Below, piece after piece: positions 49,933 to 63,905 of a stretch of DNA of 64,000 nucleotides. The notes under the pieces are model-generated. The model ran no database searches and had not been told where the DNA came from. It saw only the letters and a list, made by a program, of their open reading frames with translations. The DNA is from Glandiceps talaboti (Eukaryota; Hemichordata; Enteropneusta; Spengelidae): positions 23,432,723 through 23,496,722 of the forward strand of contig NC_135556.1 of assembly GCF_964340395.1 (NCBI RefSeq), read 5' to 3'. Position 1 is the stretch's first letter, and each line of letters begins with the position of its first letter. A program made the translations under genes and the position numbers.

Positions 49933-52900
49933 CAGATGCGCAACGATTATTATTCTCAACATATTTAGCACAAGATGGCGTCATCAATATTTAGTTTTAT
50001 ATTATTCAATAATTCATAACTTTGGTACAGCATACTTCATACTTATTTCTGTATGTTTGTCTTCATCAACCCATGAATCTATGTCAATGATGGATAGTAC
50101 AGGTCAACAAATCAACCTCAACTGAGGAATTGCTGAGAAGAAAACAGTTCATAAGTTCAATCATGATGTCCTAATTATAATACAATTACACTGTCACACC
50201 TTTAAAATGCCAAACACCATAAGTATTCACTTTCTAGTATCCAATCTGACCTATGACATGACCTATGACATTGACTTCAATGTAGCTACTGATCAACTCA
50301 GCATGAAATGTCCTCATCTACAGATTACCATGACCTTTTCTTTAATTTCATTTATCTTCATCTGTCCTTCAAAAAGATTGGCTAGTTCATTGGTGAGTTG
50401 CCAGGGAAAAACAATTCTGTTTTTCTTGTAAATTCAACAAAGTGATTGGTCATTTGGTTTATACAGTTTTTTTTCTTCTAATCATGAATTGTTAAAAATG
50501 ATTTGCTAGCTGGCAGGGAAAACAATTTTGCTTCTGTTCAAGACAGTGTTCTCCCCAGTATAGAGAAAATGTGATGGTAACTATCCTTGTTACCAAGACA
50601 ACCATGCTTGGCAGGTGTCTGCCATGCATCAAAAGTGTTAAAGTGTTTGAGTGACAATACCATACTTTCATGTGAACAGAAATTACTGACGTCCATTGTG
50701 CATTGGTGTACATGTATGCGTTATATACGGTATATGTCAGTGTATATTTCAATATTGCAAACATGCATATATTAAGTGGGCAATTACGCAAATTACAATG
50801 ATAACTAAATAATTATGCAAATTATCCATCATCCTTGCAATCTATGGGGGGGGGGGGGGTTATTGTACATGAGTCTTGTCCAAAATGTTTGATTGACCCA
50901 GAAAATAGTAATCTAAGGAAAATGACGAAAAAGTAGAGAAAGAAAATCACTACAATCTTATAAAGTTTAAGCAATAACCCATAAATACAAATCAATTTTC
51001 TTCGTTCAGTTTGCCAGAGATTCTTTGTTTCTATTTGGCCAACAGAGTATATTATACTACAGAAATTTGCTACTGCAATATTACGTACATTGCTACTCAG
51101 AGCTGCACGATTTTCAAATTTTTAGCAAACAATACCACTACTTACTGAGTATCCTTTGTTTGGAAACATAGCATATTTACTAATAAACCATCAATACAAA
51201 TTCATTTTACCTTCCATTAAAATGTAACTAATCTTAATGGCAAATGGAAACCACTTGGAGAATCCCAATGTTCAAATTACAGTGACGAGACGACACATCC
51301 AGACATTATGTGTAATCAGTCATTTGATGATCATATGACCCATGACAACATTACTCTTTACTACTTCAATATTTATAGCAACCTAAAATTACTTTATCAA
51401 AATAGCACAAACATCGTGATCTTTAGATCTACCATTAATCTGACTTTGTCACAAGTTTGTGCACAGCGTTCCTCTTTTGAAAAGGTCTTAAGCTATGTAC
51501 AGCTTTCAATCATGAGAATTTTCTAGCTACCTACAATCACAATATTAATGCAATATTAAAATAGCTGATTTATTAAAAGTAGTAGGAATACTCATACTTG
51601 TGTATGAAAAATGTAATCAAAATTGATAAAAATTCATGTGAATTGTAATCTAAAAAATTATGAAGGTAACTCATTGTGCGTAGTTAGACAATCATACCTT
51701 TTCATCCCAACAGTGATATTAACCTACATGTATAAGTAAAACTGCACAATTCTGTGATTTTGAAAACTCAGACTCTACGTTTGTATGAATGGTATATAAA
51801 TCATTAAATATTTGTAACTTACATCATTATGTAATCAAAATTTTGCATTATACTGTTATAAATTCAAGGTGAAGGTAAGAAGTAATACATTCCATATAGC
51901 CAATACTACATGTATTATAACAAGGTATTTGTGATATTTTTTGCAGGCCGTACAATTCACAATAAAAAGCAAAAGTGCAGCAGAAAACACTGCAAGCATG
52001 AATGAAAATACCCAAAGTAACCACACTGGCACTCTCACGCACCATGGGGTGCTGGTATTATTACATATTTTTGTGTATGTGGGGTATTAAAGATCGGATA
52101 GGATGGATAATGCATGTGTATGGTGTGTGAGAGTGTTGCTGAGTCTGTCTGTGTATGTTTACATGTACAATGCAGTGATGCAAGTAATCAATAGTACATA
52201 TATAACAACAGTCACACCTATATTTTTGTATACAATCATTTTGATTAGCTAGCACTTTCTCACATACTATTTGTGAGATTTTCAGTTCCTTAACAAAATC
52301 AGATCAACATTGTTACTGTTCTCCCCCAAAGAGATACATAATTCAAAGATTGTTAAGGCGTACTCTCAATCAATGTCAGTTTACTTCCTATCCAAGTGTC
52401 TTAAAAACTGACCTAAATAAATAAATTCATGGATGCCATGCACTTCGGAATACTTTATATTCACTAGGAATAAATCTTTCCTGTTTTTCGGAATGTCTTG
52501 TATTCACCAGGAACAAATCATCTCGATTTTTGCTGTCTTTATTTCAACTAAAATAAAATGTAAAATCCACGATATTTTATTATTAATATTCTATATCCCT
52601 GTTTTGATATAAGTGAATAAAATGCACCAACAAAAGACAGGAATTTGACTTCCTGCAAATACTAAATTCTATGCTAATTAAATATTCCATGTTGTAGATT
52701 TATTAATGTATATCTTGAAGGATAATTTTCTACAACCTGAAATTTTGGGGAAAAATATTTTGCTAGGAAAAAACTACAACATGGAATAACATCCTTTCTA
52801 TTAGACTATCAAATTCCTATTTCACTTTACTATCGACTGTTGCACCATATTTACATGAAATGTCTGCTTTTTTCACCTTTGCAATTTGGATTAATATTTA

Positions 52901-54069
52901 AAACTGCATTTATTAATAATATTATATTAGAAATACACCATGTTTAATACAACTGTAGTTGTTTTATTCAGGGTGGTAAAATCTACCTGAGTTCCTGACT
53001 ATTTTACCAGACTCCCCACAAATCTGTGCAAGTTTTACCATATTTTTCACCTTCTGTTACCATGGTTCCCTATAACCTTATAGCAAAAATACCACAACTG
53101 TCTCCATTTGGTCATATTTAGCTAACCAGTTTCCTTTATACAAGACGATCGATCTTTGACTACAAAAAACAACCATCACTCAATTCTTGTATAGTATTAA
53201 AGTATGTAATGATGAAATAGCCAGTTTGCTTAGGTCAGCAGAATTCATTTATTGTGTGTTTCCATATAGCACAGTTATTTCATAACATTCCTGGCAACTA
53301 ATAGCCGGATATTATCACATGCCCCACTACCATTGACTCTGAAAACAGCTTGGAACTACTTGTACAACCATAGAAATGTGGCGAGACTTCAGTAATGTGC
53401 AGAGATCATCTATTATAGAAAATACCACTGATTTCTTTCTTCTTGACCATGGCGCCAATGCAGTATGACGGGGACACAGCTGTCTAGTCCAGCTAAACAT
53501 AGAAGCACTTGGCATTTAGCATAATTGGAAAGCTCTTTGCTTCTAGCAATGTATTTTACCACTAGTGAAATTGGCTACAGTCAACTTGAGGCTCTGGGGG
53601 GTATTTCCACACATCAAAATATACACAGTATACTGATGACCCAATAAGTGACATGACTCTCGAATTCATATTGTATATCGTATCAAATGATTGATCTACA
53701 TAGATTTGACATGACCTGCCATGACACAGTTGAGTCAGCAAAAGTTGGAAAATGCAAAACTCAACAATGAATAAATAATGATTGAAAATATCAAAGTTCA
53801 AAGAGATGAAACTATTTGTAGCATAAATTACACATTCATTACATGCTAATGCCCAATTATAATCCTAGCCAATCTTAATTACTGTTTTAATTGTACTTGA
53901 CAAAACATTAATTAGTGCCTTGTAATCTTCATGAAATGAACTTTCACCTTTATATCGCTGACTTTGCAGAATGAATATCAATTACAGGATAGTCTAGTAA
54001 GGTACTGTACTATCAATGTGTGGCATTCTAGTCTAGTATGGTCTGACACAGAAACATAGGGTACACACA
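49933..54069. other. Non-coding stretch
   Basis: Holds a 14-G run (50846-50859), a loose duplication near 52450-52530 (CGGAATnnnTTnTATTCACnAGGAA twice) and the inverted repeat at 52.7 kb. Nothing else is supportable. Confidence 0.5.
52683..52788. repeat. 15 bp perfect inverted repeat with 76 bp spacer
   Basis: TATTCCATGTTGTAG (52683-52697) and CTACAACATGGAATA (52774-52788) are exact complements. The enclosed 76 bp is AT-rich with little further pairing. It may be a small foldback element. Confidence 0.5.
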
Positions 54070-54094
54070 CAGGTACAGACAGACAGACAGACAT

Positions 54095-54143
<49 letters not shown>

Positions 54144-54186
54144 TAGACTGAGACAGACAGTGGTAGTGACATATACATACATACAT

Positions 54187-54256
<70 letters not shown>

Positions 54257-54264
54257 ACATACAT

Positions 54265-54315
<51 letters not shown>

Positions 54316-54348
54316 TACATACATACATACATACATACATACATACAT

Positions 54349-54424
<76 letters not shown>
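54070..54424. repeat. (GACA)n then alternating (CATA)n and (CA)n blocks
   Basis: GACA units at 54078-54143 are followed by at least nine alternating blocks of CATA and CA repeats from 54172 on. The two motifs differ by one C-to-T transition per unit. Confidence 0.95.
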
Positions 54425-54427
<3 letters not shown>

Positions 54428-55189
54428 CTCACTATATTAACATATTCTTAATTTCCTACCTACAACCTTTGAAAGAAATTGGAAACAAGACAACTATAGA
54501 CCTTTAAGCACAGCATACTCTATCACAACAGACATATGATATATACATAAATATATATTTACAAATATTCCCATTTTTCTTACTCTTGTCTGAAAGTGAC
54601 ATTTTGTCTGTTAATGAGAACGGATACCATTTCCTTATCCGTACCAAGCTGATCACATACAAGCCTTAATTACGATATAAATCACAACGATTTATACCAT
54701 TATTATATTCTCACTACAGAATCTACTTTCTGGGTCGGTTCAAATTCAATTAAGACTTATAAATCAACAACCTTTTCAAAATTTAACCTATTTTTATAAA
54801 ATGCAAAAATAAAATCAACATTGGAATTCACCTTTATCTATTAAGTGAACGAATGTCTTTAATTATTCAGTAAAGCTGTCAAACAGGATTTCATTCTCCA
54901 TTAGTGAATCTAGTTTTAGGTCGGTTCAAAGTCAACTACGACTTGTAAATTTGCATTTGTGTCATTCATTCATCATGTCTGTATGAGAAGTGTACTGTAA
55001 ACCAAGGTTGAAACTTGAGTTTATGGTCAGATACTTGATTACTATACAACAGCTGCATAAATTACTTGACCAATACATTGTAGATAGTTATTTTAAGTGA
55101 ACAATGGTTCAATAATGAATGTTCTTGAACTCAGGGTTCATGGTATCACATGAAAATTTCTATTCTTTTAAATAAAATGTTTTGAAATC

Positions 55190-55326
55190 AAAACCAAAAT
55201 TTTCACTAGTATCTTGTCTGCATCGTCAGGGGTATACAACCCTGACAATGCTGACAACACGTCAGCAAAAATTTGGGATACTTTTCCAAAAGATTTTCTG
55301 AGTCTGTGAGCACAAATTTTCATTTG
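55190..55326. mobile_element. Second, shorter copy of the 15.1 kb foldback family
   Basis: The right arm (55242-55326) shares TGACAATGCTGA, CAAAAATTTGG and GAGTCTGTGAG with the right arm of the copy at 15.2 kb. The left arm (about 55190-55232) is shorter and more diverged but still carries TTGTCTGCATCGTCAGGG. The loop is only about 10 bases, against about 100 in the other copy. Dispersed copies support a MITE family. Confidence 0.6.
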
Positions 55327-55479
55327 ATATTAATAATTATTATGAACAATGTTTGTATGCAAATTTTAACTTTGTTTTGGGGAGACTTTCTGTTACATGT
55401 GGTGAGTTATTAACTGTAGTTCAACTTCCCATAATACACCTTGGTGTCTTACATTACATGTAGTTATTGTGAAAGTCTT

Positions 55480-56360
55480 AGCTCCCTCGCTTGGTATCAG
55501 AGTGACTTTAGTAACCTCTTACTTGAAATTAAAAAGACTTTGGCTCCAAAATTAAAATGTATTAAGCTCTGCTTTCAAAATACTTTTAGTTCTCTATCAT
55601 AAAATTTAAATATTTCAAACTCTATTCATTACCATTCGAAATTAACTTCCACAAAAAGTTAGTAGTTTGGGGACTTTAACCTCTAGTGGCACATACATGT
55701 CTCAAATGTTCACATGTATATCTGTTATAGTCTTAATAGGTCTCAATTTAAGCTCTCAAACAGGTGTTCAATAAAAGCTTTTAACACCTTTTGATTTGAA
55801 ATCCTGTATTGCAATACACCATGTAGAGAGTCCTTTCTTACCCAACTCCCAGTATCACCTTACGTCTTAATTTGTCAACAACTTTCACGTGCTCCAAAAA
55901 GTGATAAACTTTCTGCCATCTTTATGTAATCCTTTGAATGTCATGTACACTGTAGTTGCTAGCATCAAGTGTGCCTGCAGGACATTAGGCCAAACCTTCA
56001 ATAGTTATACAACAGACTTGATAAACAAAGCTAAAAACAATCATTCAATCAACCAAGCACTGAGTCCAATAATATTTAAATACTAGTAATAATACATTGA
56101 ATATAACAATATGTCAGTTTCCTTTAGTTTGCTAACATTCACAAACTCAAATGCTATGATACACAAGATGCCTATGAATGTTGGCTCCCTATCTTGAAAT
56201 TAAAAGACAATAGCTCCCTATCTTGAAGTTAAAATGACCAAAAAGCTCCCTATCCTGAAGTTACAATGGTTTTACATCCCTTTCGTAACATTGAAATGGA
56301 TTTAGCTCCCTATCTTAAAATCAAAATATATTCAGCTCACTGCCCTACCTTGAAATAATC
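55480..56360. repeat. Old, diverged ~30-40 bp tandem repeat with AGCTCCCTATCTTGAA
   Basis: AGCTCCCTATCTTGAAnTTAAAA recurs clearly five times between 56180 and 56360. Weaker AGCTC...TTGAAATTAAAA echoes run back to about 55480. Confidence 0.55.
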
Positions 56361-56990
56361 CTAGCCAGATTTTTTGCCAGTCCTAAAGCCTAAAGGTTGT
56401 TCAGGCATGCCAATCCCATCCAAACTCTACCTGACTTCAAATTTCTAGTACATTGTCCTTTTACTGAATGAATGAATAGAAGCAAGCAACATTTGTTTTT
56501 ACGCTTGGATTTCCTGGCTATGACGGTAAACAAATGTCAAAATGTTTGGGTTTTTTAGTTTTTAAAACAAATAGTTTTGTAAGATATCAAATGAACCTTA
56601 GTCACATCATTAACCATCATGTTGAGTGACAACAGACATTTGTAACACTTGAGTTTCAAAACTGAACAAGGACAAGTTTCCAGTTCAATCCACAAAATGA
56701 TTCTTGACATATACAGAATAACAGGACAGAGAGATATACAGAGTAACAGGATACACAGAAAAGACTGGTATTAAAACAGGATACAAAGTATACTAGTTCT
56801 TTTAAAATAAACAAGCTAAAAATGTCATTCTAATCCAGATTTTAAATTGAAATACAACTAAAAGCTGGAGAGTTCATGGCCTTGACAAAATAAACAGCTA
56901 ATGCTCAGATTGTCTGAATATATAAATTTTTAGCTCTGTACAAGAATCACCAGGTCAGCAAATGTAGGAACTGTACTAAATAATACTTAC

Positions 56991-57165
56991 GAGTACACAA
57001 AACTAACCAGGGTATTTGTGACAACAGCTGAAGTGAGTATGTAGGTTTGTCCTTTCCTGCCCAGTGTACACGTATGCACACAAAGGAAATGGTGCATTCT
57101 CGTAAGCAAAAACACATTTTTCTGCTGACGCAATGAATAATGAGTATGGGGTGTCTGTTAAGAAT
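56991..57165 (-). other. Weak candidate exon, unidentified
   Basis: About 55 open codons on minus, including ATG at 57097 (MHHFLCVHTCTLGRKGQ...), end in phase 2 at TC|GTAAGT. Nothing is recognised and the phase does not fit the Fe65 shared exon. Confidence 0.12.
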
Positions 57166-59970
57166 TACTGCAACGGTTTAAGATGACAATGAAATGATGT
57201 CGATATGGAACAAAAAAGCCAAAATTAGCAACCATTGAAAATATTTGCCCCACATAGCAATATTCAGCATGACAAAACAAGCTTAGTGAAGCTACTTCCA
57301 CAGGGCAGGTAAAAATAACAAACATACTGCATAGAGTCAGAAAAGCTAAACATAGAAGTTGAGTGACATGTTATGATAACACTTATTTGGTTTGATTCTA
57401 TAATAACAACTTTAAACTGTACAGTAAGCAATAACTAATAATTAACACTTGTATGCTATTTACCATAACAATATGGAGTAACTGCCAATCATTTTAGTTT
57501 TCTGATTTCATAACTCCATTATTTCATTATCAACAAGTGTAATCTGTCACGTACAATACATGCATCATTTGGATTACCATGACATTGAAACATAATACTA
57601 GATTTTGACAACTGATATCATTAATATGCCAATTGTGAACTATTAGACATGTTCTATCAAGAATCAGATTTTACATCTCACAAAATATAATGTAGAACAC
57701 TCCTCAGAAAATTAATGCTAACAATAAATCTTATTTAGTGAAAATATGAAATTAGATTTCCCAATAATTTTTACTCAGTACATAGAAATTTTCTTTATCT
57801 ATGAACCAAAAATACATGTCATTTCTCACAAAATATGACATGTCTGCAGTTGTGTAACACCTTCACTAGCAGACAAACATGAGAAAGTATGGATATACAA
57901 TATTTATAATTTAAATGAATATAATACATTTTCGTTCAAAATTTTGACTTAAATTTACATAATACAATCATTTCCATTATTATGGTCTATATTAAAGTTG
58001 AGACGTGGCAAAAATTCCAGAAATTTGGAAAAAAATTTGCCAACGATTTTTGTATACATAAATGTATGGTACTTCATGTCATTTCACTGTATGATTATTT
58101 CCATACCAAAGTTTCTAAAACAGTTAATCTTAATATTTGTACAATTACAACCTAGGATAAAGTTGTCAAGTGCAAAAAAAACAGTGTTTTGCAAAAATAC
58201 CTCAACATATTTTTGCAGAAACATACTAAAAGCAATACAACTATTAAACAGATGAAATTGTGAAATAGTAAAACATATTGTGGATAGCTTAAAATTTACT
58301 TTGATTTTATTCGTCAACATACTTTTCAGATTTGAACTTCAACCTATGGTAACCTCCTGGTACCCACCTGTTACAATAGTTTTATCTTATATTTACATAC
58401 AACTGTAATTCACACGGTTTCAGCCATTGAAATGCCATTTATACTTTGATGGTTAGTACCTAAAATATCTCCACTATACAACCTTGACATTGAAATATTT
58501 GTGTTGCCTCAATTTTTAGTCAGCAAATTTATTAAACAAATTACTTCTTTCAAACTCATTATACAAATTTTATTTGTAACTTTTAACAGCACAATAGAAA
58601 ACATGGTATGAAGTGTAACATGGTTTATCTGTCCAAGTAATCTTAATCCTGCCTAATAAAATCATTACAATAGTTCAGTAATGACCAAATTTGGCCTTAA
58701 TATATTTAAAACAAAATTTTATCTTTTTCTGTAACTTTATTGCACCTTCAGACACTGATGAGAGAAATAATTATCTTCATGAATGCGCAAATGTGAAATG
58801 TTTGGTACAAAAGTGATAAAACTTATAAAAAGTTTTCAAGATATATGTATCGAACAGAGGTTGAGATACCCTTAGCAGGCAGAAAACTGCTAGAAAAAAA
58901 TCATTTGTTTATACCAGTAAACAATTATTTTTTCTTTTTATGCACTGCAATATTTTTTAAGTGTTCCTTTATAAATAACTCTACCACCGGAACTCAAAAT
59001 ATTGACAGTGTCATGTCATTTAAAACTACCAGCAACAAACAGACTTATCGCACATTCACCATTTTTAAGTCTCTTTAAACACACAAATTAACCATTATTT
59101 GAAATTGTGTGTACTGTGCACGCAGAAGTGGTAATATACATGAAAAATAAAAGTATATGAACAATAAATGTTCCCACCAAAGCATTTAAACATGTATAAG
59201 ACATTAAACTTTTATCACAGTTGGACGATGAAATGCAATATTACTTTATATGCTGTCTGTTACTAGTTTAAACTCTTTGCACTGTGAATGAACATTTATG
59301 TAATATCTCAGTCATATCATAAAATACATAACAAGGAAAATGCTATGAATAATATGAATGTGTTGATGGTATACAAAACGAAAGTTGGATCGTTGGAAAT
59401 TACTTTAAGAGTATTAATGGCATGGCAATAAAATATCCACTTATTGGCAGAACTGTCTTTTCTGTATATTAATTGTATATTAACTTGGAAATCTATCCAA
59501 GTGCCATCACTATCTCACAGGAAGTTGGCAATCTAAGCATGGTATTTTATGCCTAGTATCACAGCTAATGCTAAGTGGAATCTATCATGTAAGCCAGACA
59601 TCAGTCAGGCAGGGGGCCAGGTTGTAAGGTCATTATGAAAGTCATACAGGGCAATAAAAAAAACAACTTAAAAAACGAACACAGGTCTTCCAAATACATC
59701 ACTTAATTGCATCTGTTTTGATTGAAAAATATTGAAATTGATTATTAATTACCACATACCTCAGACAGGGATGGTAAATTGAAAATTCCATCAAGGAAAA
59801 CAAACAAGAATGTGAATGACAACAGTGGCAAATCTTCGACCCAGACTTAGAATGACTTGGGCCCCTAACACAACAACTTACTGGATATCTCCTGACTTGC
59901 CTTGCATAGAATAGACATGCATAACTGAATACCAAAGACTGTGTCACATTCAAATTAGCTCAGGGCTCAG

Positions 59971-60300
59971 ATGTCTTCTTCATTCTACTGTTTATCAAAT
60001 TGTCCTGATCATGTGACTAGCATAATAAATATGGGCCATTCCATTACTGGATGTATCGAGGGGGGTCACACGACACAGGAAGATATGACTTCAGCTTTAT
60101 CTAGGCCATTAGTTGTATACAGCCAAAACCAACAACAGTGGCTTAGTGATAGTAGTAAATTAACAAGGATCCATGAAGGAAAGATATTAATTAACATTGG
60201 AGATACAAGTTTATATGAATTCAAGCCAGCTTGCATTTTGGTTTTCTGTGAAATTTATGCTTCAGTTAGATTTACATGTACCTCTGTATGTATATACTAG
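59971..60300 (+). other. 109-codon ORF, unrecognised
   Basis: It starts with ATG and ends with TAG, with mixed composition and no visible signal peptide, membrane segment or motif. The length is within chance expectation for this base composition. No promoter or splice context is seen. Confidence 0.1.
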
Positions 60301-60459
60301 CTTAATATGTGATTATTTTTTTAAAGGAATTTAAGTTTACCAGCTGTTAAGTTTCAATTACATCGTAAAGTGTATGCATCTATTAAAAATTTATGAAAAT
60401 ATCAGATTTCTTACTAATTCACTTCATGTGATAAGCCAGCAGTAGTTTACGTGAAAATA

Positions 60460-60815
60460 TATTCCAGTCCACCAACTGTGTTTTTGTTTCATTTGATTTG
60501 ATTTGATTTGATTTCATTACATTTCATTTCATCAAAAAGAATAAGGAAAATAACTTTATTCCAAATGAGCTTCATCTGAGAGTCTTCATTATTTAACGTG
60601 TTGGAATTATGTTTTGTCCCCAACTGTGTTCATACATTAAAAGGACAAGGAAATATACAAGTATTTAATTATGCTCCGATGTCACTACATCTGAGAGTCA
60701 TCAGTAAAACCAGTTGAAAATGCATCATTATCCACCAACCATGTTTTTACTTAAATATTGTATGCATTTAAAAGACTTCACACTCCAATTTCACTTAATC
60801 TGAAAGTCATCACAC
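60460..60815. repeat. Diverged ~110-117 bp tandem repeat, three copies
   Basis: CATCTGAGAGTCnTCA recurs near 60571, 60688 and 60799 (last copy AATCTGAAAGTCATCA), with CCAACnnTGTTTTT-type blocks between. Confidence 0.65.
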
Positions 60816-62745
60816 TTTGGTGAAAGTAAACTCCATCTATGGTCCCATTCATAACAATAATACACATGCAAAATCATCACAATGTCATCGTTTATAGGTG
60901 ACACTTGTCGGACTGAAAGCCACATGTTCTCTAGTATATTGATATTGAATTCCAAGCAAACAGATGTTGATGGAAATGATTGACAGTACTTCTCATGAAG
61001 TACTGCTTTGATTTCCGCACGTTTAAAGTTCAACATTTTGGTATGCCAACAAAGGGAAAATGGCCGAACTCAATTAGTTATACTTCACACCTCACTAGCT
61101 AGTGTTGATTTGTTCTTCACAAGCAAAACAAACTCAAGAGTAGTACATGTATATATCACTAGAGCATAAACTTCTAAGTGGCCTATTCCACTTGAATGTA
61201 TACATATAATAATTTACTTAACCTGAATACCACTTCAATAAAGCATATTTTAAGATGGTTTTTTTCCTCCGCGGCGGTAGGAATTAGCTAATGCTATGTA
61301 ATATAATTTGACGTTACAAATAGCTTGGCGATGCTATCAATTCTTAAAAGACATAATTTTTCACTACAGTTTAATTTTCGTAATGTGTTGTATACTAATA
61401 TTAATGGCTTAACAAGCTGTTAAAACTGCAACTTTACTTGATTAAAATTCTTACCTACTTAATTCATAACATACTTAATCATGTAAAACGAAGTATTTAT
61501 TATCAGCAAAGTTAAAACATAATGTCTCAGATATTGCTTTAAGATTTTGAACTTTGGCCAAAAGCATAAAATAGAAAAAATACTTGTGACATATTTTGAT
61601 ATATATAAATGTGCTGGGCAGGATATGGAACACTTGCACAGCTATCTTTTATTGTTGTTCAACCAAATCGTTCTTTCTACAGTGACTGTTTGTGACTCTC
61701 TAGGTATGCTGAAACCTTGATTGTCACTGTTCTTTTCCACAGTACATCTAAGATACTTGGGTACAGAAATTCACCAAAATCTTGTATAACACTGGGCTTT
61801 TTTTAGGAAACTGTGTATTTGAAATGATCAAAATTGGTTAAATTGATATTGGACAATCAAAGTACATGTACAGTGTATATGTTATAACATCATAGATTGC
61901 CTACACTTTCAAAAGTGTTAGGCTTTCACTGATAGAAGGGTTATTCCTGAAACATCAGCTATTTATAAGTTCATTGGACTGAGTACATTACTGAGTACTG
62001 AGTACAGTTTTTTATAGTGTATGTGGGACATGTGTATTTGACGTGTCTATGGTCAAACAAAGTTGGGAAACATAAGCATGAAAGGACATATACATTTGTA
62101 TCATACATGCATGTACCAGAGGCTTGGCTGAAACTTTAGTAACCGCTTCTTTATATTAACAGACGAGGCTTAAATTACAGTAAAGCTCCAGTTACTTAGT
62201 ACAATATTTGCATTTGCAGGACAATAATGCATATACAAATACACAATTAATATTGATTAAAGAAATTTTCTGAGCCATCACAACAAAGGATAAGATATGA
62301 AGTTACACTAAAATGGATGAATTGATGATAAAATGTTCAAAATATAATAATATAATTGGAATACATATATCCTATTTAATATCTAAGTGTGAATTACTCT
62401 GGGACTGAGTGCATCATCTGATGAAATAACTGAATACCTTCCCTTTTGGACTTACATTGTACTTAATTCTAAATTATTAAAACCAAACACCTTTACTCAT
62501 ACTTTAATCCTACTCATCAAGTCAATGAAGTCACAATTTTAGTTCAAATGATACAAAAACACAATTTTCCCACTAAAACAAGTATTGATGTATGTCTATA
62601 CTATCTTGGGAATCACATACACATGTCTAATCAGTTGTTACACTTCTTCTCTCCTGACCTTCTATAATAGTATACAATAACCTTTCACTGGACACTTTAA
62701 TGTATTCACTGACCTCATGATGCTTGCTTTAATACACCAAGGTGA

Positions 62746-62884
62746 AAGGAACCTAGACTGTAAGATACGTCGTGTCGTGACGTTCCGCCCTCACTGGCCT
62801 CCTCCTCTCTCTCAATGGGAGGGGATGGCCAATGTGTGAGGGCGCCCCATCACGGCATACCTTACAGACTACAAGGAACCTAGA
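62746..62884. mobile_element. GC-rich hairpin insertion flanked by 12 bp direct repeats
   Basis: AAGGAACCTAGA occurs at 62746-62757 and again at 62873-62884. Between them is a 115 bp GC-rich segment starting CTGTAAGATACG and ending CATACCTTACAG-ACTAC, an imperfect inverted repeat. It has an inner stem GCCCTCAC/GTGAGGGC and a GGCC pair. It stands out from its AT-rich surroundings. It looks like a small inserted element with a target duplication, although the five bases ACTAC between the right terminus and the repeat are unexplained. A structured non-coding RNA is the alternative. Confidence 0.5.
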
Positions 62885-63619
62885 GGATGTTTAAGAACTT
62901 TAAATGTTTAGGGAGTCCAATTTCTTTAAAGCTATTTTCAATATACGTCATCAAATATACTACAAAGAATTGGGTTACTATATCAATATTAGATGTACAG
63001 AGGGAAAAGTACACAGAAAGTATATAAATTTGTACTTTTGATATGCTCCAATTTCTGGAATGTACTTTTTGATAATAAGCCACCATATCAATCAGAACTG
63101 GGTTACACAGAACTTTCAATAGGTAAAAAGAGATCAAATTTCTTTTATTTGCAATTATTTTGATATATAGATATCAACCCACATGCAAATCAGGCTACTT
63201 ACTCTTAAAATACAATGCACACATTTAGTTATGTAGGTCAGTTCCATCTTATCACCATACCTGCTTTCCTTGTATGCATGATGCAAAAATGCCAGAATGT
63301 ATCTTTGAGCTTAATGCTACAATCCGATTAGTTACAGGATAAGATTTTGTGCAGTAAATGAACTGTTGCACTATCTACACTTTTAAGAGTCTTTTTTACG
63401 TCAGCAATAAACTTTCCTATCTATTTCTTAATACTAAATTCAACTATCAAACAAATGCATCGTCATACCGTAAAACTAGGTCAGTTTGCAGAGTAAGGAA
63501 ATTAATACAAAATAACATCGTCATAATCTTCCCTCACTTTAATAGAAAAGAATGCATTCATAGCACAGTAATCATTTTCTGTATCAAGCATTCTAGCACA
63601 CAAAATGAAATCAGAATAT

Positions 63620-63905
63620 AGAACTGGGCACTATGTCCAAATATGGTAGATGGCACATTTTGTTCATATATGGAATATGGCACATGATGTCCAAATATGG
63701 AATGTCCAAATATGGAATGTCCAAATATGGGAAGTGTCAAAATGTCCAAATGTGACATATGGCAATATGTTCAAAAAATGTCAAACTATGTCAAAATATG
63801 GATTGTAGATTCATGTCCAAATATAGTATTTGGCACTATGTCCAAATAAGGAATATTGCACAAAATGTCCAAATATGGAATGCAGCATCAATGTCCAAGT
63901 ATAAT
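63620..63905. repeat. ATGTCCAAATATGGAA minisatellite
   Basis: Irregular repeats of ATGTCCAAATATGGAAT, with ATGGCACAT inserts, about a dozen copies. Spacing varies from 16 to about 35 bp. Confidence 0.85.

Larger units (their letters stand above)
56361..62745. other. Non-coding stretch
   Basis: Only the weak ORFs at 57.0 and 60.0 kb and the tandem repeat at 60.5-60.8 kb are noted. A small CpG-rich near-palindrome, CCTCCGCGGCGGTAGG, occurs at about 61267-61282. Confidence 0.5.
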
